64,000 nucleotides of DNA from Zanthoxylum bungeanum (lineage: Eukaryota > Streptophyta > Magnoliopsida > Sapindales > Rutaceae): positions 57,590-121,589 of the forward strand of contig SKCR01035552.1 of the NCBI GenBank assembly GCA_019454045.1, written 5' to 3'. The notes beneath the pieces were generated by a model. It saw nothing but the letters and a program-made list of their open reading frames with translations. It was not told where the DNA came from and did not search any database. The position numbers were made by a program, and so were the translations under genes. Of this stretch, positions 13,392-26,154 are shown piece by piece (within the stretch, counting starts at the first letter, position 1; each line of letters opens with the position of its first letter).

Positions 13392-15791
13392 TGTAGGGTT
13401 TTATAGTGGTATTACCGGGTAACGCAGCGGAAGGCGGAAAATCAATATATTCCGATTTCAAAAAAATTTCTCGGGCAATTAATATAAACTAATTTATTTT
13501 ATTACACAATATTTAAGATCTGAAATTTTTTACCCAAGAAATCAAATTTCTTCTTAATTGTCGAATTACCCCAATACTTTGCATTTTGGTCCTCAAACTG
13601 TCAAATACAATTTTAAGTGATTCCAAATCATTACCAAGATGTATTTAACATGTCCAATACATTAACACACAAATTGTAACAAAATCCCCACTAAATTCCA
13701 AAATTATCGAGAAATATCCAAGGAATTTAAATTTTGTAATTTAGTCCAATATTGTTCAAAACAAGTCAAGACCAAATCCAATCATTCCCAATTTTAATTT
13801 ACATCATATATACATCATAATACATCTCATTTATGAAAAGCCCCAAAATTGAAATAGGTTAAGAACCCTAATTTCACAAATTACTCCAATTGATTAATTT
13901 ACACTAAATTGAATAAATTCAACACTTCAATCAATTCTTTAACACACCAAACAACTCTCACCACTTGAAATAACACAAGAATAATTCTATGTCATAAATG
14001 AGTGGCCATAAAACTCTAGAATGGCAACTTGATTACTAATTAATCAAAAGAAAGCTTAATAATTAATTATAAGCTCACTTTATTTAATCACACTTACAAT
14101 AGCTTTCAAACAAGTTTCCAACCAATTTAATTTCATACTTAAAGAGTAGAGAAAATTCTAAGCATTACATGTTAAAGCATATAAACGTATAAACAATTTT
14201 CTAGTTGAAGAAAGTTGGAAAATACTTACAAAATCCAATTTTTCCTTAAGCTTTTTCCTTTGTTCTTCAAGTTTCTCTCAGCCTTTACTTTGTAATATAT
14301 TTGGTAACTTCTTGTTGTGAAACAAAAATGAAAACAAAATACTTTTGTAAAATGTTTCACTTGGTCGAAAATTGAGAAGTAAAAAATATCTAGCTATTTC
14401 AATATTTTGTTGAATTAAAGAAATGAAAAAGATATACTTGACTTTTGAAATTTTTATCATTAAATTATTTAATGAAAAATAACAAGTGTATCTAATCATA
14501 TTAGGCCATTTAAAAGGTAAATCATTACTTAAGATATTTCTAATTTAATTAATTTAATCATTTAACATTTAAATAATTAAATAATGAAATACAAATATCT
14601 TAAATATAATATTATATTTACATTAAATAATCAAAATACATATATCAATGATATATGTCAAATATCACAATTTGACATTTAAATAATGTGTATTTAATAA
14701 AATCAAATATTAAATACAAATGCACATTAATTAGGAAATGACCATTAGATCCCTTTGTATGTATTTTTCGTTTAACCATTAAACGACTTATAAATAATCA
14801 GTATTTTTCATAAAAGTTACCCTAGTGCTCTACAAGTATATTTCATATGTGAGACTCTCTAGATTCATGCATATCCGTCACGAAATCCAATTTCGTGTCC
14901 ATAATTTACCCACCTGTAAATTATGATGACCTCGGATAAACTTGTTGAATCATACAGGTCGAGGTCATTGCATATGTTTAATTCATTCATCACATGTATC
15001 CGGATTTATCCCAGAGATATATATATATGTAAACTTCAAATCTCTATAGGGACAATCCCGTCGACGTATCTATTAGCAATCTCTAAAAGAACACTTAGAA
15101 CTCACTTCTAAAGTGTACCACGGGCCCATGGTTTTTATCTAATTGCTAATCATATATGGACTACATATGCTTTGTACACATAACTGACGGATCCTCTCAT
15201 GACACACATAGGACACCTTGAGGATTTGTCCACACCCAACGAACATGCGGATGTCTGACCTTAATAGGTCGGTGACATGACTGTCATATAGGTGTGGAAG
15301 ATGTCTCATGTGCCTACAGTGGTATCTCAAGTCAAAGAATCACTTATGCTACTCAACCCGAAAAGATTCTTATTGACGTTGGTGTACCATCCATTAAAAA
15401 TATTTGGTGAGTCGTTCATTGTTTATCGAAAATAAACACCTACACGCCTATACGAGTCTCCAAGACTCATTATTCACTGAGAAACCATTGGAATCCAATA
15501 TTTCAGCACACGGCATGTACTAATCTCAACAAGTTTACTTTACTGACCAAGTAGTGTAAACCTTGACCAGGAACTGTCTAAGAATGACAACGTCATGATA
15601 CAACTCAATGTTAGTTGTGACGCTTTTGCAACTGTATCATAATTAATCATTCTAAGGTCAATTACGTCTTTACCATATAAAGAGATATATTATATTATAA
15701 AACTGTTTATTTTATTCATAACAAAATATTTACAAGAGTATTAACAAGGAAATACAACAAGGAATTGGCGCTCTGAGCACCAACCCTAACA
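13392..15791 (-). mobile_element. Family-B copia 5' LTR, minus strand (B3)
   Basis: The minus strand starts TGTTAGGGTTGGTGCTCAGAG at 15791, matching the family-B LTR start at 6350, and runs to CCCTACA at 13392 beside the primer site. It is 2.40 kb long and fairly diverged from B2. The right flank (15792 on) is plus-oriented family-B interior, so this copy sits inside another member of its own family. Confidence 0.83.
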
Positions 15792-16164
15792 AATAATATT
15801 ATGGAAAAGACCACTAATCTCTCCTTTATTTTGTTGTAAAAGTTGAAACTCTTATCTATTGAATGCGTGTATATTTGATATATTTTTTATTTCTAGCTTT
15901 TCTTCAGGTTGCGAGTTTCTAGAATTGGTTCTAGATTTAATTTGGCTATGATATTATTTTAGATTTGTCTAAACCATTAGAACTGTTGTTTCGATTCTCA
16001 TGTAGAATCAAAACAGTTAGTGATTTAACTGTTAAGTCATTATAGACAATCTGAATAATTATCTAATTGAGGATATAACCTTATAAAAAGATAATTGTTT
16101 TTTGTGCATTATGGATTGACATAAATTGTTTATGTCCTGATATCCTTGACTAGCATGAAGAAAA
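15792..16164 (+). mobile_element. Family-B copia interior fragment (B4, left piece)
   Basis: This is similar to B1 around 2860-3230 (for example GGTTGCAGTT...TCTAGA and the TAAACCAT...TTCCGATT blocks). It ends in TSD GAAAA (16160-16164), where family-A element A1 is inserted, and continues at 25188. It is decayed and non-coding. Confidence 0.75.
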
Positions 16165-18273
16165 TGTTGGATAATATGACCCATAGCGTCACTATTTGTA
16201 CAGATCACGGTGTTGTTATACAAATTAACTAAGTGACAAGGAAATTGCACTCTCATCATTTGTGATTAGATCACCATATATGTATAAATGAAGAGAGGTC
16301 CATATGATTAGTTCCTGGATTGAGATGATATGAGACAATATCAGTCCACGAAGGATTAATCATTAAATATCCCTAGCCGGAGTATTATCGAGACAGGACA
16401 TCGATAATGCGGAATAGGCTAGTATTGCACTTGTGCGCGTTGTGAGGGCACACCGGCATAGTTCTCATATATTTAAGTATTGGATACTTATGCAAGTGCG
16501 ATAGGAGGTCGTGTTTCACCGATGGAGAATCGGGAAACAGCTTCGCTCTGGATAGACCCCTCGGAATCCCATTGGTATTATGACTATGTGTCTATGGGAG
16601 GCCGAAATCAAGGTAGGTGTGTATAGTCTTAACCTGAGACTTGCATCGCTAATACTTGCGATAATCGGTAGACTTTGGTCTTGGTGGTACAGGGCTTTAA
16701 CCGGCTCTGCATACACCGCTTCTGGGTTTATCAGAGAGTCGTAGTGTATTGGGTGTGATGTCGAGACGGAAGTATCACTTCAGTTATAGTGGAGATGATG
16801 TCACGCAGGATACGGTATTAGTGCTCTTAAGTGCTGGCCAGCCATCGAGATATTATGACAAGGTCATGTATATCGGATTATAGAGACTAGTTACCAGACA
16901 TCTGACATGTGCTTCGGACGGGGCAGACACTTATCCAGCCCCAGCCCTAGCACGTGACTATCCGATACTGGGCCGATATACACAATACTACGGTATACTA
17001 CGCTTGATACAGATCTATATATTCCTGTAAGAATATTTCTGGAGAATTGGGTAGGCATGTCGCTTTGCTAGAAGCCAACCTTGTCTTGTAAATCGGTATA
17101 AACGTAGTACGAGGTACTTACGTGTTCGGATAGTCTGACGACCGTATTTACTGCCAACATATCCGGAGATCTCATGGGTCGCTTCCTGAAGATTCACCGA
17201 TGACGTATGACTCGCACTATGATTAATCTGGGATTAATTAGTAAAGAGAGAAGATTAATTGGAAGAGAGAGAAAATTAATCTGGGAATTAATTACGGAGA
17301 TATTTTATCTCGGATAAAATATCGTTAAAGAGATAGAACGATTAATTTGGAATTAATCGATAAATTAATATATTTGATATATTATTAGAAATTGGATTTC
17401 GACGCGGAATTAAAATTAGATTTTAATTCGGGCGAACGAATTAATTTAGAATTAATTCGTTAGCGACGTGAATAGTGATTTCGCTAGGCGTAATCATTTA
17501 ATTACGACGCGACGGAAAATTCGTTAATTTGGAATTAGCGAACCCGAGCCCGAGAGTGATTGCGAGCGCATTCGCATTTCGAATTCGAGCGCGGCACGCA
17601 AGTCACATCAAGCGTTAAATCACTAGTCGCGTCAATTGTCAAATCAATTGTCACTTTGAGTGATGTGACTTGACAACATGTCACTTTATTAAAGTGATGT
17701 GATGTGACTTAAAGTAAAAGTAAAAGTGATGGAATATGAAAAGGTTTGGTATATATGTTTTATTTTTATTTTTGGAAAATAAATGAATAATATATATTAC
17801 ATTTTTTCTTTTCCCTCCTTTACTAGATTCGGTCCTCTCTCTCTCCTTATTCACGATCTCTCATCTCCCTCTCTTTTCTTCTTCTTCATCTCACGGCTTC
17901 AAGCTGATTTCTTCTTGTCTTTGTTCTGGTTTGACCGAGCATTTGAGAAGCAAATGAAGAAGACAAGTGCTAGCACACACCTTGGGTTATACATAGGTGA
18001 TAGGGAAACGAATTTGTGAGCTTGGAAAGCTTGAAGCTTGGAGCTTTAATGGAGTCTTGCATGGCCGATTTTGGAGCATCAAAAACATCCCCCAACCGAG
18101 CAGTCCACTGTCAAAGAGAGCTACTGCCGAACTCAATGGAGGACGAAAATGGTTTGTGTTCTTCTTCACATCAAAACCGACCATTGTGAGTATATTCCGT
18201 ACCTCCTATGTTGTGTATTCATGCGTTTTCTTTCTTGATTTGTTGATCTTGGGACATATATTAGAACTCAACA
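16165..18273 (+). repeat. 5' LTR of A1
   Basis: The LTR runs from TGTTGGATAATATGACCC to TAGAACTCAACA, 2109 bp. A primer-site-like TGGTATCTTGAG follows at 18275, altered from the usual TGGTATCAGAGC. A chain of perfect inverted repeats lies at 17222-17461. Confidence 0.9.
17222..17461 (+). repeat. Chain of perfect inverted repeats with TNG loops
   Basis: Seven perfect hairpins follow one another, each with a 3-base loop of form TNG: 17222-17238 (7-bp arms, TGG), 17299-17323 (11 bp, TCG), 17339-17359 (9 bp, TGG), 17366-17384 (8 bp, TTG), 17388-17400 (5 bp, TGG), 17407-17429 (10 bp, TAG) and 17435-17461 (12 bp, TAG). The chain recurs in the other family-A LTRs (about 24130-24370, 46530-46750, 47570-47780, 55370-55590, 58200-58420, and in reverse at 45-270 and 26880-27080). 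Confidence 0.85.
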
Positions 18274-18274
18274 A

Positions 18275-21200
18275 TGGTATCTTGAGCTATTATCAAGCAT
18301 GAAACTTTTAGGGTTTGAAATTGGGGATAATCAATTGAAGCATGATTTGGTTGAATTGATTGATTAAGTATGCTTGTATGTTGATGAATTGAAGTTGTGC
18401 ATGATCAATTTCATGAAATTGGATTGGATTCAATTTTCCCCAAATTTTGGGCATGACAAATTGGGTAAAATCAATTGAAGCATGATTTGGTTGAATTGAT
18501 TGATTAAGTATGCTTGTATGTTGATTAATTGAAGTTGTGCATGATCAATTTCAAGAAAATCGGATTGGATCAATTTTCCCCAATTCTTTAGGTTGAACAT
18601 GTAACTTGAAATTGGGTAAAATGTGTTTGAGCATGTTTTAATTAAATTGGATGTTTAAGTATGCTTAAAACATGTTTAATTGAGATTGTGTGTGATCAAT
18701 TTCAAGAAAATTGGATTGGATCAATTTTCCCCAAATTGGAGGCATGACCGAAATTGGAAGAACCCTAATGTCTTGGAATTAATTTGTTTTTTGATCATTG
18801 GATGACTTAAAACAATTGGGTAATGTTGTTTTGAAGTTCAATTGGATTGAATTTTGATTTGGAACATTTTTTCCCTTTTAAAGTGGCTTGGCCGAATCTT
18901 AATGAACATGAAATTCATTGTGATTTTTTGTTTTAATTCATTGGATGAATTGAATTGATTTGGGAAATGATGATTGTGGATTCAATTGGATTGAAACCGA
19001 ATCGGATTGAAAAACCCCTAATTGCCGAGACTTGAAAGCATGTAAATTGGGTTTGATTTTAATTGAATTGTGTTGGACACTATTTGGTTGTTAAAGTGCA
19101 TGATTAATTAGGCTAATTGATGTTTTAGAAATGTTAATTGGGTAATTGATTGTGTATTACACTTAGGTTAATTAATTGTGAAATTTGGAATTTTATAAGT
19201 TAATTAATTTGGGCTTGATTTTGGAAATTGGGCTTGTTAGGTTGTAATTGGGCTTTTGGGCTTTGTTGTAACAAAGTTGAGTTTAGGCAAATTTGGTTGG
19301 ATCCAATTGGGCCTAAAACCGCATCCATAAAGTCCAATTATGACTTAATGGACCTTAATTATTTAATTGGGCCTAATGGGCCAAAATTAATTTAAAGGCT
19401 TATGGGGTAACTCCCGGATTGGATTTTGGTTCTTCGGTTTGACCCGAGTTGACCAAAAGTCCACGCCTTATAGAAATTAATTAAAATCCCATTGGACTTT
19501 AATTAAATAAACATTAGATGTTAATCGGGCTTTGAGACCCGTTGCGATTAAATTTGGAATTTAAGTCGTAAAGGTTCGTTAATAAAAGTGTAATATTTAA
19601 TTTGGAATTAAATAGTGAATTAGAATTAAATGCGTATTAAATTGGATTTAATTATGTAGTTTAATTTAATTCAAGAATTCGTACTTTGAGTACTTATTCG
19701 CAAAACGAGTTTGACTCGAGCAAAAATCAAATCGTTGTTTGAACATTGGATGATCACTAATTATCAGATTAATTAATTGGATTTGATTGATTGATAACAT
19801 GCTTGTATGAATACATGGTTGCGATGCATGAATAATGTATATCGGATGGATATTAGTCGGGTGGGATAATTTTGGAAATTGTAATAAATTTGATTTATTA
19901 ATTGGACCTGCGTGTCCAGCCTTATCACCTCTATACTCTTTGTATTCTCTTCTCACCTATTCCCCTCAATGTAAATGAGGTTTCTTTAGATTGTAGTGTA
20001 ACGGGTAGAAGTAAGTACATGTGCTAGTTTTGGAGAGAGAAAATGAGAGATTTGATCTAGGATCAATGTAAAGTATCCATCCGCATATCATTATTATTTT
20101 ATTTCATATGCGCTTTATTATGTGTTTAGAATGCATGTTTAAGGGTGTATGATGATGAGACCTTAATAAAGATAATAAATTGGTAGCCAATTGCACGCGA
20201 AAAACCCTCATAAAATATCAAGTGTTTTTCCTTCCATTGAGTGATTCTTACTCAAGATCCGAGATTGGCATTGGGTTGTTGGCCAAAGTCAAGCCCTTTG
20301 TCCGTCGAAGATGTGTTTGAATCACGAGAGCTTTGTTCCATATCGGTGTCTTGTCCAAGTTGTGGTTTGTTGGCCAAAGTCAAGACCACTTCTTGTCCAT
20401 CGACATTGATTACGAAGCTTTCCATGGTCAATGGGTCACACTTGACTGGGATCACTAAGTTTGTTGTGCCAAAGCCAAGGCTTAGTTGATTCAGAGGAAA
20501 AAGGTTAGGTAATACATTGGATGTATTGGCATATATAAGATATATGTCTAGGATTTGGATATCCGCCTACTGGATCTAGGAATTGGATGAGATCCAATTG
20601 ATCTTCGAGATCTACCTAGTTAATTATCATACAATTTGTTGGCCAAAGTCAAGATTGTGTGATATTTAACGGGATCCTAGCCCACTAGGAAACACGGTTT
20701 CCCGAGTACTCGACAGAGGGTTAGAGGCTCGACGAAAAATAGTGGGAGGCAAGAATTGAATTTGCAATATTCGTTCAATTACTCGCCATACGCGCTCATT
20801 TATATTATTTCGTCATTAGATTAAATGTTAGTTGGACTAATATTTAAATTGTTGCTTTAATAAACAGTTGGACTGTATTATATTTGATTATATATAATTG
20901 GATTATATTAATCAATATATTTGAATTAATTAATTTCAGTTTACAGTTGATTTTATAATTGGATTATAGTAATCAATGTAATTGAGGTTAATTAATTTGG
21001 ATTATATTTGATTATATAGTTGGACTATTATAATCATTATAATATATATAGTACCACTAATCGTTGATTAAATAGTTGGACTATTGTAATCAAGATAAAA
21101 TTGAAAAGTTGGATATTTAAAATATAATCTGGGATTAAAATATTTTAAATAATTTAATTTTCAAATTGGGAATAAATAATAGGTTACTTTATTTGATAAA

Positions 21201-23088
21201 ATAACTTATTATACCTTAAGCCCAAAATTAAGCAAAATAAGTAGAGCATAAAATCTTTGGAAGATTTATGTGATGATGAATTTAATGCTTAATTTAATAT
21301 ACTTGTCATAAATCTAATTTTAGATTTAAGAAGTATTAAAATTGCAATTTATAATTCTTGGAGAATTAATTGACTATTCTAGAGGAGATAAAGTCAAAGT
21401 TTGCAATTGGGCATGCAGCACGAGGTGCACATCGTTTCGATATTCTAAGAACCCAAGGCTTGGCCTAAGGTTTCTGAAATATTGAAAGGATAATTGACAT
21501 ATCCCAAAATGACTACCATTTGGATATGGAAGACACGAAGGAATTAAAGAAAGGGCGAGGCTCTAACTTTAAAAATATTTGTCAAAGTTATGTTCACTAC
21601 TAGTATTGAAATTGGATTTTAAATACTTATTGTGGTACATAAAATATATGTATTGATGTTCAGAATCCACTATGAGCTGGATACTGACTTCAAGCCGAGA
21701 TTTCTCTGCGAATCAGAAACGGGACGAAAGTCGCTATTTCGACCGTAGATACCTAAGTTTAGGAACTACCCTTCGGGTGTGTACTTAAATTAGGAACTGT
21801 TATAGTGTAACTAGTTTGACTAGAGACATTATCTCTATATCAGTGTTTAACCGTTGCGGATAAACCTTTATATTCTAGAACACTAAAGTGTTTTATTATA
21901 TAAAGATGATACTGAGATAAATACATTAGATGTAAATAACAGAATTTATATTTTGAATATAAATAAAATTTCAAACATATAAAAGGACAAATAAATAGCT
22001 CAAATTGATTTGATCAATAGAGACTTATTTGTGGCATTGTTGTCTGGGACACAATTATACAAGACTCGTATATCCACACTTTTGAAGAGTGGATACTAGG
22101 ACTGATTTGACTATTCAAATAAGGTCTGCGAATCTAGTTTATTAGGTAAAGTACCTAAAATACTATTTACTTAGTAATAGTAAAAGTGCCACCGATCTGT
22201 TAGCCCTATTCATGGTGAAGTTAGTGGGCCCATATCTAGCTAGGCTAGATGTGAACATGAATATTTCGTGACCTTAACGGATGTGGCATCACGTTATGGT
22301 TATGTGTTTCTTTTGAAGAACACAAATCAGAAACTTTTAGAGTTTCGACACGAAATAGACAAACAGATTGGCTATAGTATTATACCGTCACGGTAAGACC
22401 GTAATGGAAAATACTTAAACAATAAGTTTCTTATATACTTGAAAGAGTATAGTATTCTTTCAAATGAGGACTCCTCCCGGAACACGTCAAAGTGACGGTG
22501 TGTCCGAACGGATTAACCGAATCATGTTAGACATGATAAGGCTAATCATGAGTCGCTCTGAGCTACTATTTCCTTCAACGGATAAGTTTTAACAGTGCAA
22601 TAACTTATTTAGAATAAAGTTCCATAATAATCTGTTTGACAGATGACATATTAGATATGAACGAGAAAGAAACCGGGTTTCTCATTCCTCACTATTTGGG
22701 ATGCTAGGCATATGTTTGGATAATACCAAACTAAGGACCCAAATTGGATAAGTGCCAATATAGGTTATCCTAAGGGAAACCATAAGTATAGTACTTATAA
22801 ATCTCACATGAGAACAATGTGATTGTTGCTCACCATGCGGTTTTTCCTGAGAGGAATACCGATATGCAGTGGTCAGTGGGAGGATAGTGATACTCGATGA
22901 AAATCGAAGTAATACTGTTCAAGGCACGAAGTCCTTAATGGAACACAAATAGTTCATCTATGATGAATCTATACCATTAATCTTCGAATACTCAAGAACC
23001 GCGTAGATCAAAGAGAGTCAGAAAACAACATAGGGTATGGGTTTCTAATCTAACCTCCTAAAGATGTCAATCTTTTGAAGGTATACCA
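18275..23088 (+). pseudogene. Decayed interior of A1 (leader, gag, protease, integrase remnants)
   Basis: 18275-21090 is a long leader with the motif TTGTTGGCCAAAGTCAAG three times (20276, 20367, 20636) and the block GAAAAATAGTGGGAGGC at 20739, also found upstream of gag in copia C. Gag, protease (near 21590) and integrase (22200-22560) are recognisable only by alignment with C and are full of stops. The interior ends at 23088 at the segment matching C's integrase-RT linker. Small overlapping ORFs at 20241-20489 (+) and 20252-20455 (-) recur in E4 and E5. Confidence 0.8.
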
Positions 23089-25182
23089 ACCCATAGCGTC
23101 ACTATTTGTACAGATCACGGTGTTGTTGTACAAATTAACTAAGTGATAAGGAAATTGCACTCTCATCATTTGTGATTAGATCACCATATATGTATAAATA
23201 AAGAGAAGTCCATATGATTAGTTCCTGGATTGAGATGATATGAGACAGTATCAGTCCACGAAGGATTAATCATTAAATATCCCTAGCCGGAGTATTATCG
23301 AGACAGGACATCGATAATGCGGAATAGGCTAGTATTGCACTTGTGCGCGTTGTGAGGGCACACCGGCATAGTTCTCATATATTTAAGTATTGGATACTTA
23401 TGCAAGTGCAATAGGAGGTCGTGTTTCACCGATGGAGAATCGGGAAACAGCTTCGCTCTGGATAGACCCCTCGGAATCCCATTGGTATTATGACTATGTG
23501 TCTATGGGAGGCCGAAATCAAGGTAGGTGTGTATAGTCTTAACCTGAGACTTGCATCGCTAATACTTGCGATAATCGGTAGACTTTGGTCTTGGTGGTAC
23601 AGGGCTTTAACCGGCTCTGCGTACACCGCTTCTGGGTTTATCAGAGAGTCGTAGTGTATTGGGTGTGATGTCGAGACGGAAGTATCACTTCAGTTATAGT
23701 GGAGATGATGTCACGCAGGATACGGTATTAGTGCTCTTAAGTGCTGGCCAGCCATCGAGATATTATGACAAGGTCATGTATATCCGATTATAGAGACTAG
23801 TTACCAGACATCCGACATGTGCTTCGGACGGGGCAGACACTTATCCAGCCCCAGCCCTAGCACGTGACTATCCGATACTGGGCCGATATACACAATACTA
23901 CGATATACTACGCTTGATACAGATCTATATATTCCTGTAACAATATTTCTGGAGAATTGGGTAGGCATGGCGCTTTGCTAGAAGCCAACCTTGTCTTGTA
24001 AATCGGTATAAACGTAGTACGAGGTACTTACGTGTTCGGATAGTCCGACGACCGTATTTACTGCCAACATATCCGGAGATCTCATGGGTCGCTTCCTGAA
24101 GATTCACCGATGACGTATAACTCGCACTATGATTAATCTGGGATTAATTAGTAAAGAGAGAAGATTAATTCGAAGAGAGAGAAAATTAATCTGGGAATTA
24201 ATTACGGAGATATTTTATCTCGGATAAAATATCGTTAAAGAGAGAGAACGATTAATTTGGAATTAATCGATAAATTAATATATTTGATATATTATTAGAA
24301 ATTAGATTTCGACGCGGAATTAAAATTAGATTTTAATTCGGGCGAACGAATTAATTTAGAATTAATTCGTTAGCGACATGAATAGTATTTCGCTAGGCGT
24401 AATCATTTAATTACGACGCGACGGAAAATTCGTTAATTTGGAATTAGCGAACCCGAGCCCGAGAGTGATTGCGAGCGCATTCGCATTTCGAATTCGAGCG
24501 CGGCACGCAAGTCACATCAAGCGTTAAATCACTAGTCGCGTCAATTGTCAAATCAATTGTCACTTTGAGTGATGTGACTTGACAACATGTCACTTTATTA
24601 AAGTGATGTGATGTGACTTAAAGTAAAAGTAAAAGTGATGGAATATGAAAAGGTTTGGTATATATGTTTTATTTTTATTTTTGGAAAATAAATGAATAAT
24701 ATATATTACATTTTTTCTTTTCCCTCCTTTACTAGATTCGGTCCTCTCGCTCTCCTTATTCACGATCTCTCATCTCCCTCTCTTTTCTTCTTCTTCATCT
24801 CACGGCTTCAAGCCGATTTCTTCTTGTCTTTGTTCTGGTTTGACCGAGCATTTGAGAAGCAAATGAAGAAGACAAGTGCTAGGACACACCTTGGGTTATA
24901 CATAGGTGATAGGGAAACGAATTTGTGAGCTTGGAAAGCTTGAAGCTTGGAGCTTCAATGGAGTCTTGCATGGCCGATTTTGGAGCATCAAAAACAGCCC
25001 CCAACCGAGCAATCCACTGTCAAGGAGAGCTACTGCCGAACTCAATGGAGGACGAAAATGGCTTGTGTTCTTCTTCGCATCAAAACCGACCATTGTGAGT
25101 ATATTCCGCACCTCCTATGTTGTGTATTCATGCGTTTTCTTGCTTGATTTGTTGATCTTGGGACATATATTAGAACTCAACA
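23089..25182 (+). repeat. 3' LTR of A1, lacking its first ~15 bp
   Basis: It matches the 5' LTR from ACCCATAGCGTC onward. The junction with the interior is at 23089, with short shared sequence (ACCCA) suggesting an end-joining or template-switch deletion. It ends CTCAACA at 25182, followed by the GAAAA duplication. Confidence 0.9.
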
Positions 25183-25187
25183 GAAAA

Positions 25188-26154
25188 ACCCATTAGTTTT
25201 TGTTTGTTTATCAATGATATTTCTTGGCTTTAATGACCTTTAGAGGTTACGTGTTTAATATTTTCTACATATCATACATTTGCAATAGTTGTAGATGTAG
25301 ATGATTGAAGGCAAATTAGAAAGCTGTAGAAATGAGATATATAGCTATATGTAGAGAATATGGATTCTCAAGACATGGTAGATGAGAGTATAGGATTCTC
25401 ATTCGAATTGTTCAAAATTATGTAAATAGTTTACGCAACGAAAGTAATGTGAGCTAATAAAGATCTGACCTTTATAGTTTGACAATGTGAGATATTATAC
25501 TCGAGGATCTACTATAGATTCTGAGGAAACTTCTTTCTAGTCACACTAATAGAACAATTTTGATCTATTGGTTGATGTTAATACTAAACTGTGCATTTTA
25601 ACTAAGCATACAAAATGGCATTTCTAAATGGTTTCTTCGTCGAAGAGATCCATTGAGATTTCTTTGTTTGGAAAGTTCCATTATGGAATGGCCCTGGAGT
25701 TTGTATTTTGCTAAAATCGTAGTTTGGTATATTAGCTTATTAGAGTCAATGTGTAGACTCAGAAGAGCTTTTCGAATATGTGTGCTCTCTGATTTTGATG
25801 AGAATTAGATTATCGAATTCTATTCAAATATAGAGAATACAAGTATCAGTAGGGTCAGTGGCAGTGTACAGTTAACTCTCCAGCACTATATCTTGCTAAC
25901 AAATCATTATTAAAGTAATAATGATATGTTATTTAGGTGAATGGTTTACCTATAGCCTTTTCTTTATCCGCGAATATGCCATTGACGGTTTTCTTTTAGT
26001 TTTATATTTTATATAAAACTGAGAGATATGTGAGATACTATTAGTAGTCGTGCATCAGATTTGATCTGATAAAATACATGATTACACTGTCTGTGTGACA
26101 GATACTCTTATATTATATACGATTATATATATCAACTTAGTCGTAATTGTTACA
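25188..26154 (+). mobile_element. Family-B copia interior fragment (B4, right piece)
   Basis: It continues B4 after the A1 insertion: 25190-25260 matches B1 3215-3295 and 25880-26150 matches B1 5300-5750. It ends at 26154, where the LTR of copia C begins. Non-coding and decayed. Confidence 0.75.

Larger units (their letters stand above)
16165..25182 (+). mobile_element. Complete family-A copia element A1, non-autonomous
   Basis: Two LTRs (16165-18273 and 23089-25182) flank a 4.8-kb interior, and the 5-bp target duplication GAAAA is present at 16160-16164 and 25183-25187. The LTRs differ by only about 1% in the stretches I compared, so insertion looks recent. The interior is nevertheless dead: gag has ATA where copia C has its ATG (21095-21097), the integrase region carries a stop (22394-22396), and everything from the end of integrase through RT, RNase H, polypurine tract and the first ~15 bp of the 3' LTR is deleted. 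Confidence 0.9.

Noticed and set aside
17783..18302. ORFs repeated at 17783-18302 and 24692-25196
   Set aside because: They are the same part of the two LTRs of A1. There is no known domain, frames differ in other family LTRs, and stops occur elsewhere.
20252..20455. Antisense ORF (67 codons) as a conserved host gene
   Set aside because: It is found in three copies of the same element leader and overlaps a sense ORF kept open equally well. Sequence conservation of the leader explains it; no domain is recognised. Kept only as a finding.
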